Assembly: GCA_040755055.1 (NCBI GenBank)
Contig: JBFMBS010000011.1
Span: 49,964 to 113,963 of the forward strand
Direction of reading: 5' to 3'
Source: DYJK01 sp040755055
GTDB taxonomy: Bacteria; Bacteroidota; Ignavibacteria; Ignavibacteriales; Melioribacteraceae
DNA: 64,000 nucleotides
Shown: piece by piece, positions 7,770 to 16,591 of the stretch
Layout: every line of letters begins with the position of its first letter
Numbering within the stretch: position 1 is the first letter of the stretch
Made by a program: the position numbers and the translations under genes
Notes under the pieces: generated by a model
Database searches by the model: none
What the model saw: only the letters and a program-made list of their open reading frames with translations
What the model was told of the DNA's origin: nothing

Positions 7770-9221
7770 ATGAGTAATAAAAGGAAAAAATTTATTGTCT
7801 TATCTCTTTACCTCGTTTCATTTTTCAGTGTAAATATATTTAACGACACATATGCTCAGGCTCCAAAGGGGACGCTGCAAAATCTCAATATCTCCGCCCC
7901 GTCGTTAGCGAATAATATTTTAGGAACCTCTGTTACACAACCTATTGCAGTGTACTTACCTCCATCGTATAACACTTCAAATAAAAAGTTTCCCGTTGTG
8001 TATTTCCTTCCTGGATTCGGTGATCAGGTAAGCGATTGGACAAGCGGTACGTATCAAGGATTTAGAGTGAACACCTCTATGGATCAACTCATCAGCAATA
8101 AAAGTGTTAATGAGATGATTGTTGTAATTGTGAACGGGTATAATTTTCTCGGCGGAAGTTTCTACGTTAATTCCTCTGTTACCGGAAATTGGGAAGAGTT
8201 TGTAGTAAATGACATAGTCGGTTATATAGATGGCAATTACAGAACCCTACAAAGTAGAAATTCACGTGCTATCTGCGGACACTCTATGGGCGGCTTTGGC
8301 GCTCTTAATCTAGCCATGCGTCATCCCGATATTTTTGGTGCCGTGTATGTATTAAGTCCCGGTTTGTTTGCAGAGAACGGTTTGCAAAGATGCCAGTTAT
8401 TTAAAAGCGAATCATTTATTAAACAGTTTATTACAAAAGAGACTGAATTGAATGCGCTCTCGGCTGAGAATGCCTTTGCATCCTTCAAATCCTATATCCA
8501 AAATCGTTATGCCTTGGGGGATTGGGATACACCGTTCGCATATGCGTATGCCGCAGCATTCTCCCCTAACCCAAATAAAAAAGCTCCCTTTATTGACTAC
8601 CCATACTCCTTATCCGGAACATCGGTAGTAGTAAATTCTACGCTACTGAAAAATTTCGAAAATGGTTTTGGGGGATTAAACGAAAAAGTGAAAACCCTTA
8701 AAGAAAACCTTCTATCACTTAAACAAATAACAGTGGATGTGGGCAACTATGACGAGTATCAGTGGATAATTGAGGGAAGTATATATTTTTCCCAACTGCT
8801 CACCGGTGAAGGAATACCGCACAAACTTGTTACGTTCAGTGGAGGGCATCAAAATAAAGTAAGGGAGAGAATAGAACAACATCTTCTGCCTACACTTTCA
8901 AAAGTTCTTGTTTACGATTCTACAGCTACATCAGTTGGATCTGAAGGATGCAGAATGCCGACGAATTTTAAATTGCAGAATTATCCTAATCCATTCAACC
9001 CTATAACGAAAATTCAGTTTGATATTCCAATTGCCGGGTTTGTATCGTTGAAAGTATATGATCTACTTGGTCAAGAGGTCGCCGCATTATTAAATGAAGA
9101 AAGAGTTGCTGGTCGATATGAGTTAAACTTTGATGCATCAAAACTATATAGCGGGACTTATTTTATACACTTGGATGTCGAGGAATTTAAGAAGACAATT
9201 AAAGTCTTGTTAATGAAATAA
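7770..9221 (+). CDS. Secreted esterase with T9SS sorting domain
   Basis: This 483-residue protein has a signal peptide (cleavage near 'TYAQ', residue 30), an alpha/beta-hydrolase domain of the putative-esterase (antigen 85 / feruloyl-esterase-like) family, and a T9SS type A sorting domain from residue 405 ('YPNPFNP' to the end). The nucleophile elbow GHSMGG puts the catalytic Ser at 172; 'GGHQNKVRERIEQHL' supplies the likely His. It should cross the outer membrane through T9SS and be surface-bound or released. The ribosome site is strong (TTAGGGGGG). The next gene is a close paralogue without the sorting domain. The substrate is unknown. Confidence 0.9.
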   Translation: MSNKRKKFIVLSLYLVSFFSVNIFNDTYAQAPKGTLQNLNISAPSLANNILGTSVTQPIAVYLPPSYNTSNKKFPVVYFLPGFGDQVSDWTSGTYQGFRVNTSMDQLISNKSVNEMIVVIVNGYNFLGGSFYVNSSVTGNWEEFVVNDIVGYIDGNYRTLQSRNSRAICGHSMGGFGALNLAMRHPDIFGAVYVLSPGLFAENGLQRCQLFKSESFIKQFITKETELNALSAENAFASFKSYIQNRYALGDWDTPFAYAYAAAFSPNPNKKAPFIDYPYSLSGTSVVVNSTLLKNFENGFGGLNEKVKTLKENLLSLKQITVDVGNYDEYQWIIEGSIYFSQLLTGEGIPHKLVTFSGGHQNKVRERIEQHLLPTLSKVLVYDSTATSVGSEGCRMPTNFKLQNYPNPFNPITKIQFDIPIAGFVSLKVYDLLGQEVAALLNEERVAGRYELNFDASKLYSGTYFIHLDVEEFKKTIKVLLMK

Positions 9222-9276
9222 TATAATATTTACAGTTAACATGCCCGCTTAAGAAAATAAAAGAAGGGTGACACTA

Positions 9277-10401
9277 ATGATAAAATTACTTGTAATAATA
9301 AGTTGTTTTGTTTTGCAATCATATGCCCAGCAGATTAGTGAGGGTCAACTTTTGCATAAAGATATTCCGGGACACTCCTTAACCGGCAACTTCTTTAAAA
9401 TTCCAACAGAACAACCAATAGCAATTTACTTGCCTCCGTCTTATAACTCTTCAGAGAAACGATATTCTGTTGTTTACTTCCTTCCGGGTTTTAGCGATGC
9501 AGTTTTGTTTTATACAAACTTTGGGATCTACCAGGGATTCACATTAAAAGAATCGATGGATCAATTAATAGCGGAAGGAAAGTCGAAAGAGATGATTGTG
9601 GTTATAGTGAATGGTACTAATTTTCTTGGCGGAAGTTTCTACGTTAATTCCTCTGTTACCGGAAATTGGGAAGATTTTGTTGTCAGAGACGTGGTAAATT
9701 ACCTTGACAGTAACTATCGAACAATTAAAAGTCCGGCATCCCGTGGTATCGCCGGACATTCTATGGGTGGATTTGGCGCCATCAATATTGCGATGAAATA
9801 CCCTGATATATTCGGCAATGTTTATTCATTAAGTCCCGGTCTTTTTTCTCCCGGCGGGTTAGCAAAACATCCGATGTTTGCTAATAAAGATAATATTGAA
9901 CGATACCTTGCAACCGGGAAAGAATTCGAATCAGCCAATAAGGAAAAGTCATTAATAAAATTTTATGCATTCATGAGTCATAACAATATTGTTTCTTATG
10001 ACTTTGGAAGAGCATTCCCCTATGCATACGGCGCCGCGTTTTCTGCAAGCCCTTCTAAAAATGCACCGTACATTGATTACCCTTTTTATCGAAAAGGAAA
10101 AGAAATCGTAATTGATTCTACTATATGGAAAAAGTGGGAGAACGGCTTTGGAAATTTGGCCGAGAAAATAAAAGAGAATAAGAAAAATCTATTGAAACTA
10201 AAATCGTTCACAATTGATTATGGAATTGATGACGAGTACACATTTATACCCGAAGGGTGCGTCTATTTTTCAAAATTGCTGAAAGAAGCAGAGATTCCCC
10301 ACAAGCTTGTATCATTTGATGGAAGGCATCAAGATAAATTGCGTGAACGAATCGAAGAGCACATGCTTCCGTTTTTTTCCAAAATGCTAGAGAAAGACTA
10401 A
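9277..10401 (+). CDS. Secreted esterase, paralogue without sorting domain
   Basis: This protein of about 374 residues is a tandem paralogue of the preceding esterase. It has a signal peptide ('VIISCFVLQSYAQ'), the same alpha/beta-hydrolase fold and catalytic GHSMGG (Ser162), and ends soon after the catalytic His region ('GRHQDKLRERIEEHM') with no YPNPFNP domain, so it is probably periplasmic. I chose the ATG at 9277, 8 bp after AAGAAGGG, over an in-frame GTG at 9268. Its nucleotides 9628-9674 match 8151-8197 of the neighbour without a difference, although the genes diverge elsewhere. The pair likely acts on one class of ester at the cell surface and in the periplasm. Confidence 0.9.
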   Translation: MIKLLVIISCFVLQSYAQQISEGQLLHKDIPGHSLTGNFFKIPTEQPIAIYLPPSYNSSEKRYSVVYFLPGFSDAVLFYTNFGIYQGFTLKESMDQLIAEGKSKEMIVVIVNGTNFLGGSFYVNSSVTGNWEDFVVRDVVNYLDSNYRTIKSPASRGIAGHSMGGFGAINIAMKYPDIFGNVYSLSPGLFSPGGLAKHPMFANKDNIERYLATGKEFESANKEKSLIKFYAFMSHNNIVSYDFGRAFPYAYGAAFSASPSKNAPYIDYPFYRKGKEIVIDSTIWKKWENGFGNLAEKIKENKKNLLKLKSFTIDYGIDDEYTFIPEGCVYFSKLLKEAEIPHKLVSFDGRHQDKLRERIEEHMLPFFSKMLEKD

Positions 10402-10430
10402 GGTGATTGTTCACATAGAATTGATCAACT

Positions 10431-11471
10431 ATGATGAAAACTAAATATATAATCTTCCCGTTCATGATCTTAGCTACGAACCAAATTATTGCTCAGAGCT
10501 TTGCCAAAGACACCGTATTAAAAAACAATGATTCGTTATTAACTCGATCTACTGCTTTTCTTGCTGCCGGCTGCATTGTAGAGGGAGCTTCGATTATAAC
10601 ACAATATCCTATTCCATATTTTGGTTTGGGCCACTTTCTTCAAAAACAATGGAAATCCGGTATTCTTTATTCTGCTTCAGAACTGGCGCTTATTTTTCTA
10701 GAATATAACCTGAGAAATAAAATTGAGTCCGCTGACTTCACTCGTTATCCCAATATATCAACTAAATCAATTTATGCCCAAAGAAATGGTTTGAGTCAAC
10801 TATCTAATGCATACCATAGTTATGCAGAATTAATCCGTCATACTGCTTATTATTTTAGAATGATTGACTTTTTTGATGCATATAAAACACTTCATAATGA
10901 AAGAGCAGTTTATAACAAAGTGAAATTTTATAATTCAAGTATTCCGGATCTTGTAATTTCTCCATTTAAGCCAAAGTATTTAAGCAACCCGTGGGTATTC
11001 GTTCCAATAGTTATTACTGGGGTTGCTGCGTATCTTAGTTCATCAAGTGATAAACCGCTTTCTTCAGCGGCTGAAGTTACCATGTTTAATAAAACATTTT
11101 CACCAAGCCGGGCTGCTCTTTTTCTCTCTGCCATAAATGCATTTAGATATCTAATGGTTGCCTCCGGTGAGGAGATGTTTTTTCGTGGTGTTGTTCAAAC
11201 AGAGTTAACTGAACGTTTCGATCCAACAATTGCTCTTATAACTACATCTGTATTATTTGGTTTATGGCATATTCCAAACAATGGAGTTTCGGGAGGTTTA
11301 ATAGGTGCCGCGGCTGGTCTATACTTGGGATATCGATACACTGCAAATGGTTATGATCTCGGCGAAGTAATTGCTACACACTTTTGGCTTGACTGGCTGC
11401 CGGGTGTCGTTGAACTTATTCGAAATCCAAAAGAGTCTCGCTTCATTTATTCAATAAACTGGAAATTATAA
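10431..11471 (+). CDS. CPBP-family intramembrane protease
   Basis: This 346-residue protein has an N-terminal signal-like segment ('MILATNQIIAQ') and a C-terminal CPBP (CAAX prenyl protease 2 / Abi) domain. The three family motifs are present: EExxFRG (E247, E248 in 'GEEMFFRG'), FxxxH ('FGLWH', H280) and a third His in 'THFWLDW' (H317), which form the metal/glutamate active site. The N-terminal half is an extra region with hydrophobic stretches. Members cleave within membranes; targets are rarely known. It starts about 30 bp after the esterase gene, so it may be co-transcribed. Confidence 0.87.
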   Translation: MMKTKYIIFPFMILATNQIIAQSFAKDTVLKNNDSLLTRSTAFLAAGCIVEGASIITQYPIPYFGLGHFLQKQWKSGILYSASELALIFLEYNLRNKIESADFTRYPNISTKSIYAQRNGLSQLSNAYHSYAELIRHTAYYFRMIDFFDAYKTLHNERAVYNKVKFYNSSIPDLVISPFKPKYLSNPWVFVPIVITGVAAYLSSSSDKPLSSAAEVTMFNKTFSPSRAALFLSAINAFRYLMVASGEEMFFRGVVQTELTERFDPTIALITTSVLFGLWHIPNNGVSGGLIGAAAGLYLGYRYTANGYDLGEVIATHFWLDWLPGVVELIRNPKESRFIYSINWKL

Positions 11472-11499
11472 GTCTATCTTTTAATAATAGGAGTAACAA

Positions 11500-12006
11500 A
11501 TGTCCGTCAACTTAACAATTGAACTTATCCAAAGGATCGTTCCGATAATTTGCGTATTCATTACTTTAATTGGCTGCAACCAAACACCAACGGTTGACAC
11601 ACAAGCTGAAGCAGAAAAAATTCGCCAGCTCGACCGTGAATATGATGCTGCTGTGAGGGCAAAGGATCTCGAAAAATCCATGAGTTATTACGCTCCCAAT
11701 GTTTTTCAAATGCCACCGGATGCACCCGCTTTACGTGGCTATGATGAGATTTACAAGATGAACAAGTCTATCTTTGAAGACCCCACATTCCTCTTTTCCA
11801 CATTTACCCCAGACACAATTGAAGTTGCTGCATCGGGAGAATTGGCATACGACCGGGGTACTTCACGACTTGCTATAAAAACATCAAAAGGACGTATCGA
11901 GAATGTGGGCAAGTATGTAGCAATTTGGAAAAAGATTGATGGGCAATGGAAGATAACCGAGGAAATTTTCAATTACGATAAGCCATGGGCAAGTTTAAAA
12001 CCTTGA
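11500..12006 (+). CDS. DUF4440 / SnoaL-like lipoprotein
   Basis: This 168-residue protein has a lipoprotein signal ('VFITLIGC') and an NTF2-like DUF4440 domain at about residues 40-165: 'IRQLDREYDAAVRAKDLEKSM', 'APNVFQMPPDAPALRG' and 'YVAIWKKIDGQWKITEEIFN' are the usual family landmarks. These cone-shaped folds bind small molecules or catalyse diverse reactions; nothing here fixes which. AGGAG lies at a good distance before the ATG. The next gene follows within about 20 bp, suggesting one transcript. Confidence 0.88.
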   Translation: MSVNLTIELIQRIVPIICVFITLIGCNQTPTVDTQAEAEKIRQLDREYDAAVRAKDLEKSMSYYAPNVFQMPPDAPALRGYDEIYKMNKSIFEDPTFLFSTFTPDTIEVAASGELAYDRGTSRLAIKTSKGRIENVGKYVAIWKKIDGQWKITEEIFNYDKPWASLKP

Positions 12007-12028
12007 ACGTTTCTTTATGGAGAATCGT

Positions 12029-12607
12029 ATGAATTTTATCCGAGTTTGGTTTCTTGGTTTGATTAATCCTTCTAAAGCTTTTGAGATTTTAAAAAGTAAG
12101 CCGGCCCCGATGTGGGGATTTTGGGCGGTGCTCATTCACTTCGTTGTTACATCGCTTACTTCGATACTAGCTTCACATCTGTTGGGCCGCTTACCTTTTG
12201 AATCATCCTATCTAACATTTTTATCAATGGAAAATTACTACTTGATAGAAATATTTTTTCTTCCGGCATTTGGATTTACGGTTTGGCTCCTAGGAAGCGC
12301 CATCGTTCACATTACTCTTCGTTTAACTAAAAAGGCGAGTGACTTTGATCTGATTCTTAATATCATTGGTTTTGGTTTCCTCATCCCCATGCCGGTTATA
12401 TGGTTATGGGATTGGACAATGATTGCTCTTAATTCGTGTGAACTAACAGTCATGGCTGTTTCTCATTCATCTTTTGCGTTTTGGGAAGCAATTCTTTTTT
12501 CAGTAGGATTTAAGAAAATTCTCGGTCTTAGATTGTTGCTTGCTGTTAGTCTTGCCATAATAACAATGACTGTTTATGTATTGCTCGCGATAATCTTTGT
12601 GCGATGA
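12029..12607 (+). CDS. Yip1-type multi-pass membrane protein
   Basis: This protein of about 192 residues has five hydrophobic segments and the N-terminal 'FLGLINPSKAFEILKSKPAPMWGFW' pattern seen in bacterial Yip1-domain / YIP1-family membrane proteins, whose role in bacteria is unclear. The frame could begin at the ATG at 12017, but the ATG at 12029 has GGAG six bases upstream and gives the usual start, so I use it. It follows the DUF4440 lipoprotein closely and precedes the broken PD40 gene on the same strand. Confidence 0.8.
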   Translation: MNFIRVWFLGLINPSKAFEILKSKPAPMWGFWAVLIHFVVTSLTSILASHLLGRLPFESSYLTFLSMENYYLIEIFFLPAFGFTVWLLGSAIVHITLRLTKKASDFDLILNIIGFGFLIPMPVIWLWDWTMIALNSCELTVMAVSHSSFAFWEAILFSVGFKKILGLRLLLAVSLAIITMTVYVLLAIIFVR

Positions 12608-12634
12608 ACAAAATTATGAGCTGGAGTTAATCAA

Positions 12635-12736
12635 ATGAAAAATTTTTTGAAATTATTAATCACTCTTTCTCTTCTGCCGGTATATTTGTTGGCTCAAGAA
12701 ACAAAAGCGAATGATTTTCCATTACTGAAAGGCTAA
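12635..12736 (+). pseudogene. Signal-peptide fragment of the interrupted PD40 gene
   Basis: An ATG at 12635, behind GGAG, opens a frame encoding a clean signal peptide ('LLITLSLLPVYLLAQ') and the start of a mature protein ('NDFPLLKG'). It ends at TAA at 12734-12736. The same reading frame continues without another stop to 13591, and the residues just after the stop ('YLGQKKPGMEPEIFAPG') read as the normal continuation. This is the 5' part of one gene split by a nonsense codon. Confidence 0.75.
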
Positions 12737-12760
12737 TACCTTGGGCAGAAAAAGCCAGGT

Positions 12761-13591
12761 ATGGAACCAGAGATTTTTGCGCCGGGAATTATATCTTCAA
12801 AGTATTGGGAACACAGTCCCCCGGTATTTTCACAAGACAGTAAAGAGGTTTACTGGTCGGTCGTTTTTGATGACCAAAACACTGGTGTGATCTATTATAT
12901 GAAAAGGCAAAACGATCAGTGGACAAAACCAGAGGTTATTTCTTTTTCCGAATCGAAATATCGCGATATCTGTCCAAGCCTCTCATCGGATGGAAAAACG
13001 CTTTATTTCACATCAAGCAGACCGGTCGAAAAAAACGGCAAAACGGGTGGTCACGACATGTGGTTCGTAAAAAGGAAAGGAAACGATTGGTCCGAGCCTC
13101 AATTGCTTGCACCGAATATTAGCACGGGCAAAGATGCAAGATCAACTTTTACAAGAGATGAAATATTGTATTTTGGTTCTTGGCGTGAAGGGGCAACTGG
13201 AGGAAGTAACCTCTATCGATCAAAGCTCGTCAATGGAATATATACAAAACCGGAAAACTTGGATGCGATCTTCAGTGGCGCTAATCCAATGCCTTCTTAC
13301 GTAGCTCCCGATGAAAGTTATATGATCTTTGAATCCTTCAGAACCGGCGGATTCGGGGGATGTGATTTCTGGATCAGTCTCAGACAAAACGATGGTTCAT
13401 GGGAGGAACCGAAAAATTTGGGTGCTAAGATTAATTCAAAAGGCAACGACTGGTTTGGCGGGTTTTCACCAGATATGAAATATTTTTTCTTTGTAAGCGA
13501 TAGAGGTGATAATAATGATATTTATTGGGTTAACGCAAAAATTATTGATGAACTTCGACCAAAAGATTTAAAAGAAACACTAATCAAATAA
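12761..13591 (+). CDS. PD40 (TolB-type) beta-propeller protein, cut off from its signal peptide
   Basis: This frame of 276 codons contains WD40-like PD40 repeats: 'SQDSKEVYWSV', 'SSDGKTLYFTSSRP', 'APDESYMIFESFRTGGFGG' and 'SPDMKYFFFVSDRG'. PD40 propellers are usually exported and bind ligands or partner proteins. The coding frame really begins at 12635, and an in-frame TAA at 12734 separates the signal peptide from the propeller. If translation starts at the Met at 12761 the product would stay in the cytoplasm, so the gene is probably non-functional unless the stop is suppressed or is a sequence error. Apart from that stop the frame is intact. Confidence 0.7.
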   Translation: MEPEIFAPGIISSKYWEHSPPVFSQDSKEVYWSVVFDDQNTGVIYYMKRQNDQWTKPEVISFSESKYRDICPSLSSDGKTLYFTSSRPVEKNGKTGGHDMWFVKRKGNDWSEPQLLAPNISTGKDARSTFTRDEILYFGSWREGATGGSNLYRSKLVNGIYTKPENLDAIFSGANPMPSYVAPDESYMIFESFRTGGFGGCDFWISLRQNDGSWEEPKNLGAKINSKGNDWFGGFSPDMKYFFFVSDRGDNNDIYWVNAKIIDELRPKDLKETLIK

Positions 13592-13654
13592 AAAATTTCC
13601 AGGGGCTATTAAACTCGTTACGTTCAAAAATTGAACTTGAAAGGCGAACAAAAA

Positions 13655-13743
13655 TAAACCACCGCCAAAGACGGAGTTTATTTATTTAATTCACCGGAGG
13701 CGGACGAGGGTTGAATTCCTCGCTGCTTGAGGCGAGGAGATTC
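13655..13743. repeat. Palindromic intergenic repeat cluster
   Basis: Several nested inverted repeats lie in the gap between convergent genes: AAAC-N-CCG...CGG-N-GTTT near 13655-13680, a 'CACCGGAGGCGGACGAGG' G/C-rich patch near 13692-13709, and a hairpin with arms TCCTCGC (13717-13723) and GCGAGGA (13732-13738), extendable through GAAT/ATTC with one bulge. G/C content is well above the surroundings. It may act as a bidirectional terminator but lacks a clear U-run; it looks like a REP-type repeat. Confidence 0.5.
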
Positions 13744-13810
13744 ATCTCAAAAGTATTTAAAGTCCCATTAAGAAATATTTATCGCTCACACGTTTATATT
13801 CAAAACTATT

Positions 13811-14179
13811 TTAGTCTTTCGAATGAAATGCCACTCTATTTCCTTCGCTATCTATGAATAAAGCCATGTAACCAATTTCTTCCGTAATCTGTTTTTTAGG
13901 CATTATAATTTTACCGCCGGCAGCTTCAACTCTTGCAAGTGGTACACTCAGGTCTGGACTTACATTTAAATAAACAACCACTCCGTCCTGGGTTGGTTTA
14001 TACCATTCGCCTTCGACGAGAGCGCCGCCAACACCATCGCCTTCCATCGGGAAGAGCGCCATTTTAAAGCCCATCATATCCATTTGACGGAATTCCCCGC
14101 CAAGAACTTCTTTATAAAATTTTACCGCTCTATTTATATCCGTTGCCGGAATTTCGAACCAGTTAATAACATTTGCCAT
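13811..14179 (-). CDS. VOC (glyoxalase/bleomycin-resistance) family protein
   Basis: This 122-residue protein is one VOC module pair: it begins 'VINWFEIPATDINRAVKFYKEVLGGEF' and ends 'EEIGYMALFIDSEGNRVAFHSKD', the standard beta-alpha-beta-beta-beta halves. Members bind a divalent metal and act on small molecules or resist antibiotics; the specific activity cannot be assigned. The start is supported by TGGAGAAGAT just upstream of the ATG. It is a stand-alone gene on the minus strand, about 130 bp beyond the stop of the CDF exporter gene. Confidence 0.92.
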   Translation of the reverse strand: MANVINWFEIPATDINRAVKFYKEVLGGEFRQMDMMGFKMALFPMEGDGVGGALVEGEWYKPTQDGVVVYLNVSPDLSVPLARVEAAGGKIIMPKKQITEEIGYMALFIDSEGNRVAFHSKD

Positions 14180-14311
14180 TATCTTCTCCAGTTATTTTTA
14201 AGTGTGGGTGTGAAAATCTGAACTTAACAATTCGAAATCAATGGTAAACTATGTATGGTATGTTAAATTATTTTAACCGGGAAGAAAGAAATCTTAATAA
14301 AATTTTCTGAA

Positions 14312-15226
14312 TTACTTATGTCTCCCAAGCAAACCAACATCGGGGCATTGATTGCATTCAAACTGAAGCGTGATGTGATGAATTCCAAATCTCTGATGAA
14401 GTGCTTCTTCGATTCTACGGCGGAGCGAATCACTTTCGCTGATTTTCATATCATTAATATTGATGTGTGCCTCAAGATGAACATCATTATCACCCACCAT
14501 CCACATGTGAATGTGATGTATATTATCTACCTCGCCGAATTTTTCCACTTCATTTTGTATCTCTTCGATTGAAATATTAGGAGGCGCTCCTTCCATCAAA
14601 ACATGAATTGCTTCCTCAAGAATAGCGTAGCTTTCTTTTATTATATACAAACCTATTAAAATTGTGAGGAGAGGATCGATCCAATTTATCTTCCACAATG
14701 CAATCGCAACGCCTCCGGCTATCACCGCTACCGAGGAAACAGTGTCACCTAAAAGATGCAGATATGCCGAGCGGATGTTCATGCTTTTGGCAGAATCCCT
14801 TTTCAGCAGAAGCATTCCAACCAAATTAGCAACAAGACCAATTACTGCAACTATGCTCATAACGCCGGCATCAATTTCTTGCGGCTCTAAAAACCGGTTA
14901 ACTGCTTCGTAGAATAGATAGAAGCAGATAACTATTAGAACAGCAGAGTTGATAAGTGCTGCAAGTATTTCAGCTCGTTTCAATCCGAATGTATGTTTAT
15001 ACGAATTATCGCGCGATCTGAGTCTGAGTGCAATATAACTTACAATTACGGAGATCCCGTCGCTGAAATTGTGTAGTGCGTCGGAAAGAAGTGCAAGACT
15101 GCCCGAAACTATTCCTCCTATTATTTCAGCAATAGTAATTATAAAATTCAGAATGATAGTAAAGAAAAGCCGTCCCTTTGCCGATTGAAAATTTATTTCT
15201 TGGTTATGTGTATGACTATGCGCCAA
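14312..15226 (-). CDS. Cation diffusion facilitator metal exporter
   Basis: This CDF protein (about 304 residues from the chosen start, up to 329 with upstream codons) has six transmembrane segments and the metal site residues in 'SDALHNFSDG' (TM2) and 'HLLGDTVSSVAV' (TM5), plus a cytoplasmic domain with 'HIHMWMVGDNDVHLEAHI'. It exports Zn2+ or a similar divalent ion using the proton gradient and resembles CzcD/ZitB. I place the start at the TTG at 15226 because it gives the His-rich N-terminus (AHSHTHN) usual in the family. Start codons at 15280 and 15301 are also in frame, but the latter would overlap the divergent dgt gene. Confidence 0.9.
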   Translation of the reverse strand: MAHSHTHNQEINFQSAKGRLFFTIILNFIITIAEIIGGIVSGSLALLSDALHNFSDGISVIVSYIALRLRSRDNSYKHTFGLKRAEILAALINSAVLIVICFYLFYEAVNRFLEPQEIDAGVMSIVAVIGLVANLVGMLLLKRDSAKSMNIRSAYLHLLGDTVSSVAVIAGGVAIALWKINWIDPLLTILIGLYIIKESYAILEEAIHVLMEGAPPNISIEEIQNEVEKFGEVDNIHHIHMWMVGDNDVHLEAHININDMKISESDSLRRRIEEALHQRFGIHHITLQFECNQCPDVGLLGRHK

Positions 15227-15290
15227 ACTAATTATTGCCCAATTATTTATTAAATTAATGCTGTCTTTTGCAAAAATCATAATCATTATT

Positions 15291-16559
15291 ATGAAAAACA
15301 AATTTTATACGGATTTTGATCTAGAAAGATTAAAAGAAAGCAAACGAGATGACGATTACCGCTCGTTGTTTCAAATTGACCGCGACCGGATAATCCATTC
15401 GTCGGAATTCAGGCGGCTTCAAGGTAAAACACAAGTCTTTTTGCCCGGCGAATATGATTTTTACCGGACTCGTTTAACTCACTCAATCGAAGTTGCCCAA
15501 ATCGGGAGATCTATTTGTAACTTTCTTTTGTCAAAAGAAAAAAATTGGCTTGATGAAAATTATTATGTTGATCCGGACTTGGTGGAATCAATTTGTCTTG
15601 CCCACGATCTCGGTCATCCCCCATTCGGGCATTCGGGAGAAAGAACGTTAAATGCACTGATGAAGAGCCACGGAGGTTTTGAAGGCAATGCCCAAACACT
15701 CCGGCTAATTACAGAGATCTTTTACCGCCAGGATGATCATTACCGCGGCATGAATCCTACGCGTGCGTTCCTTGACGGTATTCTCAAATACAAATCCGCT
15801 TATTCCAAGTTCGATAGCCCCGAAAATCATTTTATTTACAATGAACAGCAAAAGCTTATCGATTTTGTACTCGGTACAAAAAAATTGCCGAAAGAACTTT
15901 CCAACCCGGAAAAGTTTAATCAATTTCAAAGTATCGAATGCCAAATAATGGATTGGGCGGATGACACTGCATACGCAATAAACGATTTGGTTGACAGTAT
16001 TTCCGGCGGCTTTATAAACATTGCAAAGCTTCTCCGCTGGCAAGAAGAAAATTGTAAAGACGGATTTGAAAACGGTATTGTTGATGAGATAATCGAATGG
16101 ATTAAAACTTCTAAATTCAAACCGAAGTTTGGCGCGCTTATCGGTACCTTTGTGCGGTCTTGCAGTTTAAGAACAAGAAAAACTTTTCTCAACGATAAAA
16201 CAAACCGTTATCAATATGTTCTTGTAATTGATCCCGGTATTTTAAAACGTGCTAAGCTCTACAAAAAAATTTCCGTTGATCTGGTATTCCAATCGTCACA
16301 GCTACACCAGGTTGAATTCAAAGGAAATAAAATGATTGAAAGTATGTTCAAAGTACTCAAAGAAAATTATGTTGATCATATGAACAGCATAAAACTGCTG
16401 CCCGATTTTAACGATAACATCATACGAAAAGAAAAGAACAAGAAGGCACGCGCACGCTTGATCTGTGATTACATTGCCGGCATGACCGATTCTTATGCGA
16501 TGAAAACTTACAGAAGATTATTTGACCCCGATTACAGTTCTATCTCGGATTTAGTTTAA
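15291..16559 (+). CDS. dgt: Deoxyguanosinetriphosphate triphosphohydrolase-like protein
   Basis: This 422-residue HD-domain enzyme is of the dGTPase / dNTP triphosphohydrolase family, which converts dNTP to deoxynucleoside and triphosphate. The markers are 'FRRLQGKTQVF' (residues 40-50), 'TRLTHSIEVAQIGRSI' (metal His64) and the HD doublet 'AHDLGHPPFGHSGE' (H105, D106). The ATG at 15291 gives the family start; the frame extends upstream only into the divergent CDF region. It sets dNTP pools and may limit phage. The histidine kinase gene follows after about 32 bp, with no evident functional link. Confidence 0.93.
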   Translation: MKNKFYTDFDLERLKESKRDDDYRSLFQIDRDRIIHSSEFRRLQGKTQVFLPGEYDFYRTRLTHSIEVAQIGRSICNFLLSKEKNWLDENYYVDPDLVESICLAHDLGHPPFGHSGERTLNALMKSHGGFEGNAQTLRLITEIFYRQDDHYRGMNPTRAFLDGILKYKSAYSKFDSPENHFIYNEQQKLIDFVLGTKKLPKELSNPEKFNQFQSIECQIMDWADDTAYAINDLVDSISGGFINIAKLLRWQEENCKDGFENGIVDEIIEWIKTSKFKPKFGALIGTFVRSCSLRTRKTFLNDKTNRYQYVLVIDPGILKRAKLYKKISVDLVFQSSQLHQVEFKGNKMIESMFKVLKENYVDHMNSIKLLPDFNDNIIRKEKNKKARARLICDYIAGMTDSYAMKTYRRLFDPDYSSISDLV

Positions 16560-16591
16560 AATCTTTTTTACATTTTTTAATTACACATCAG

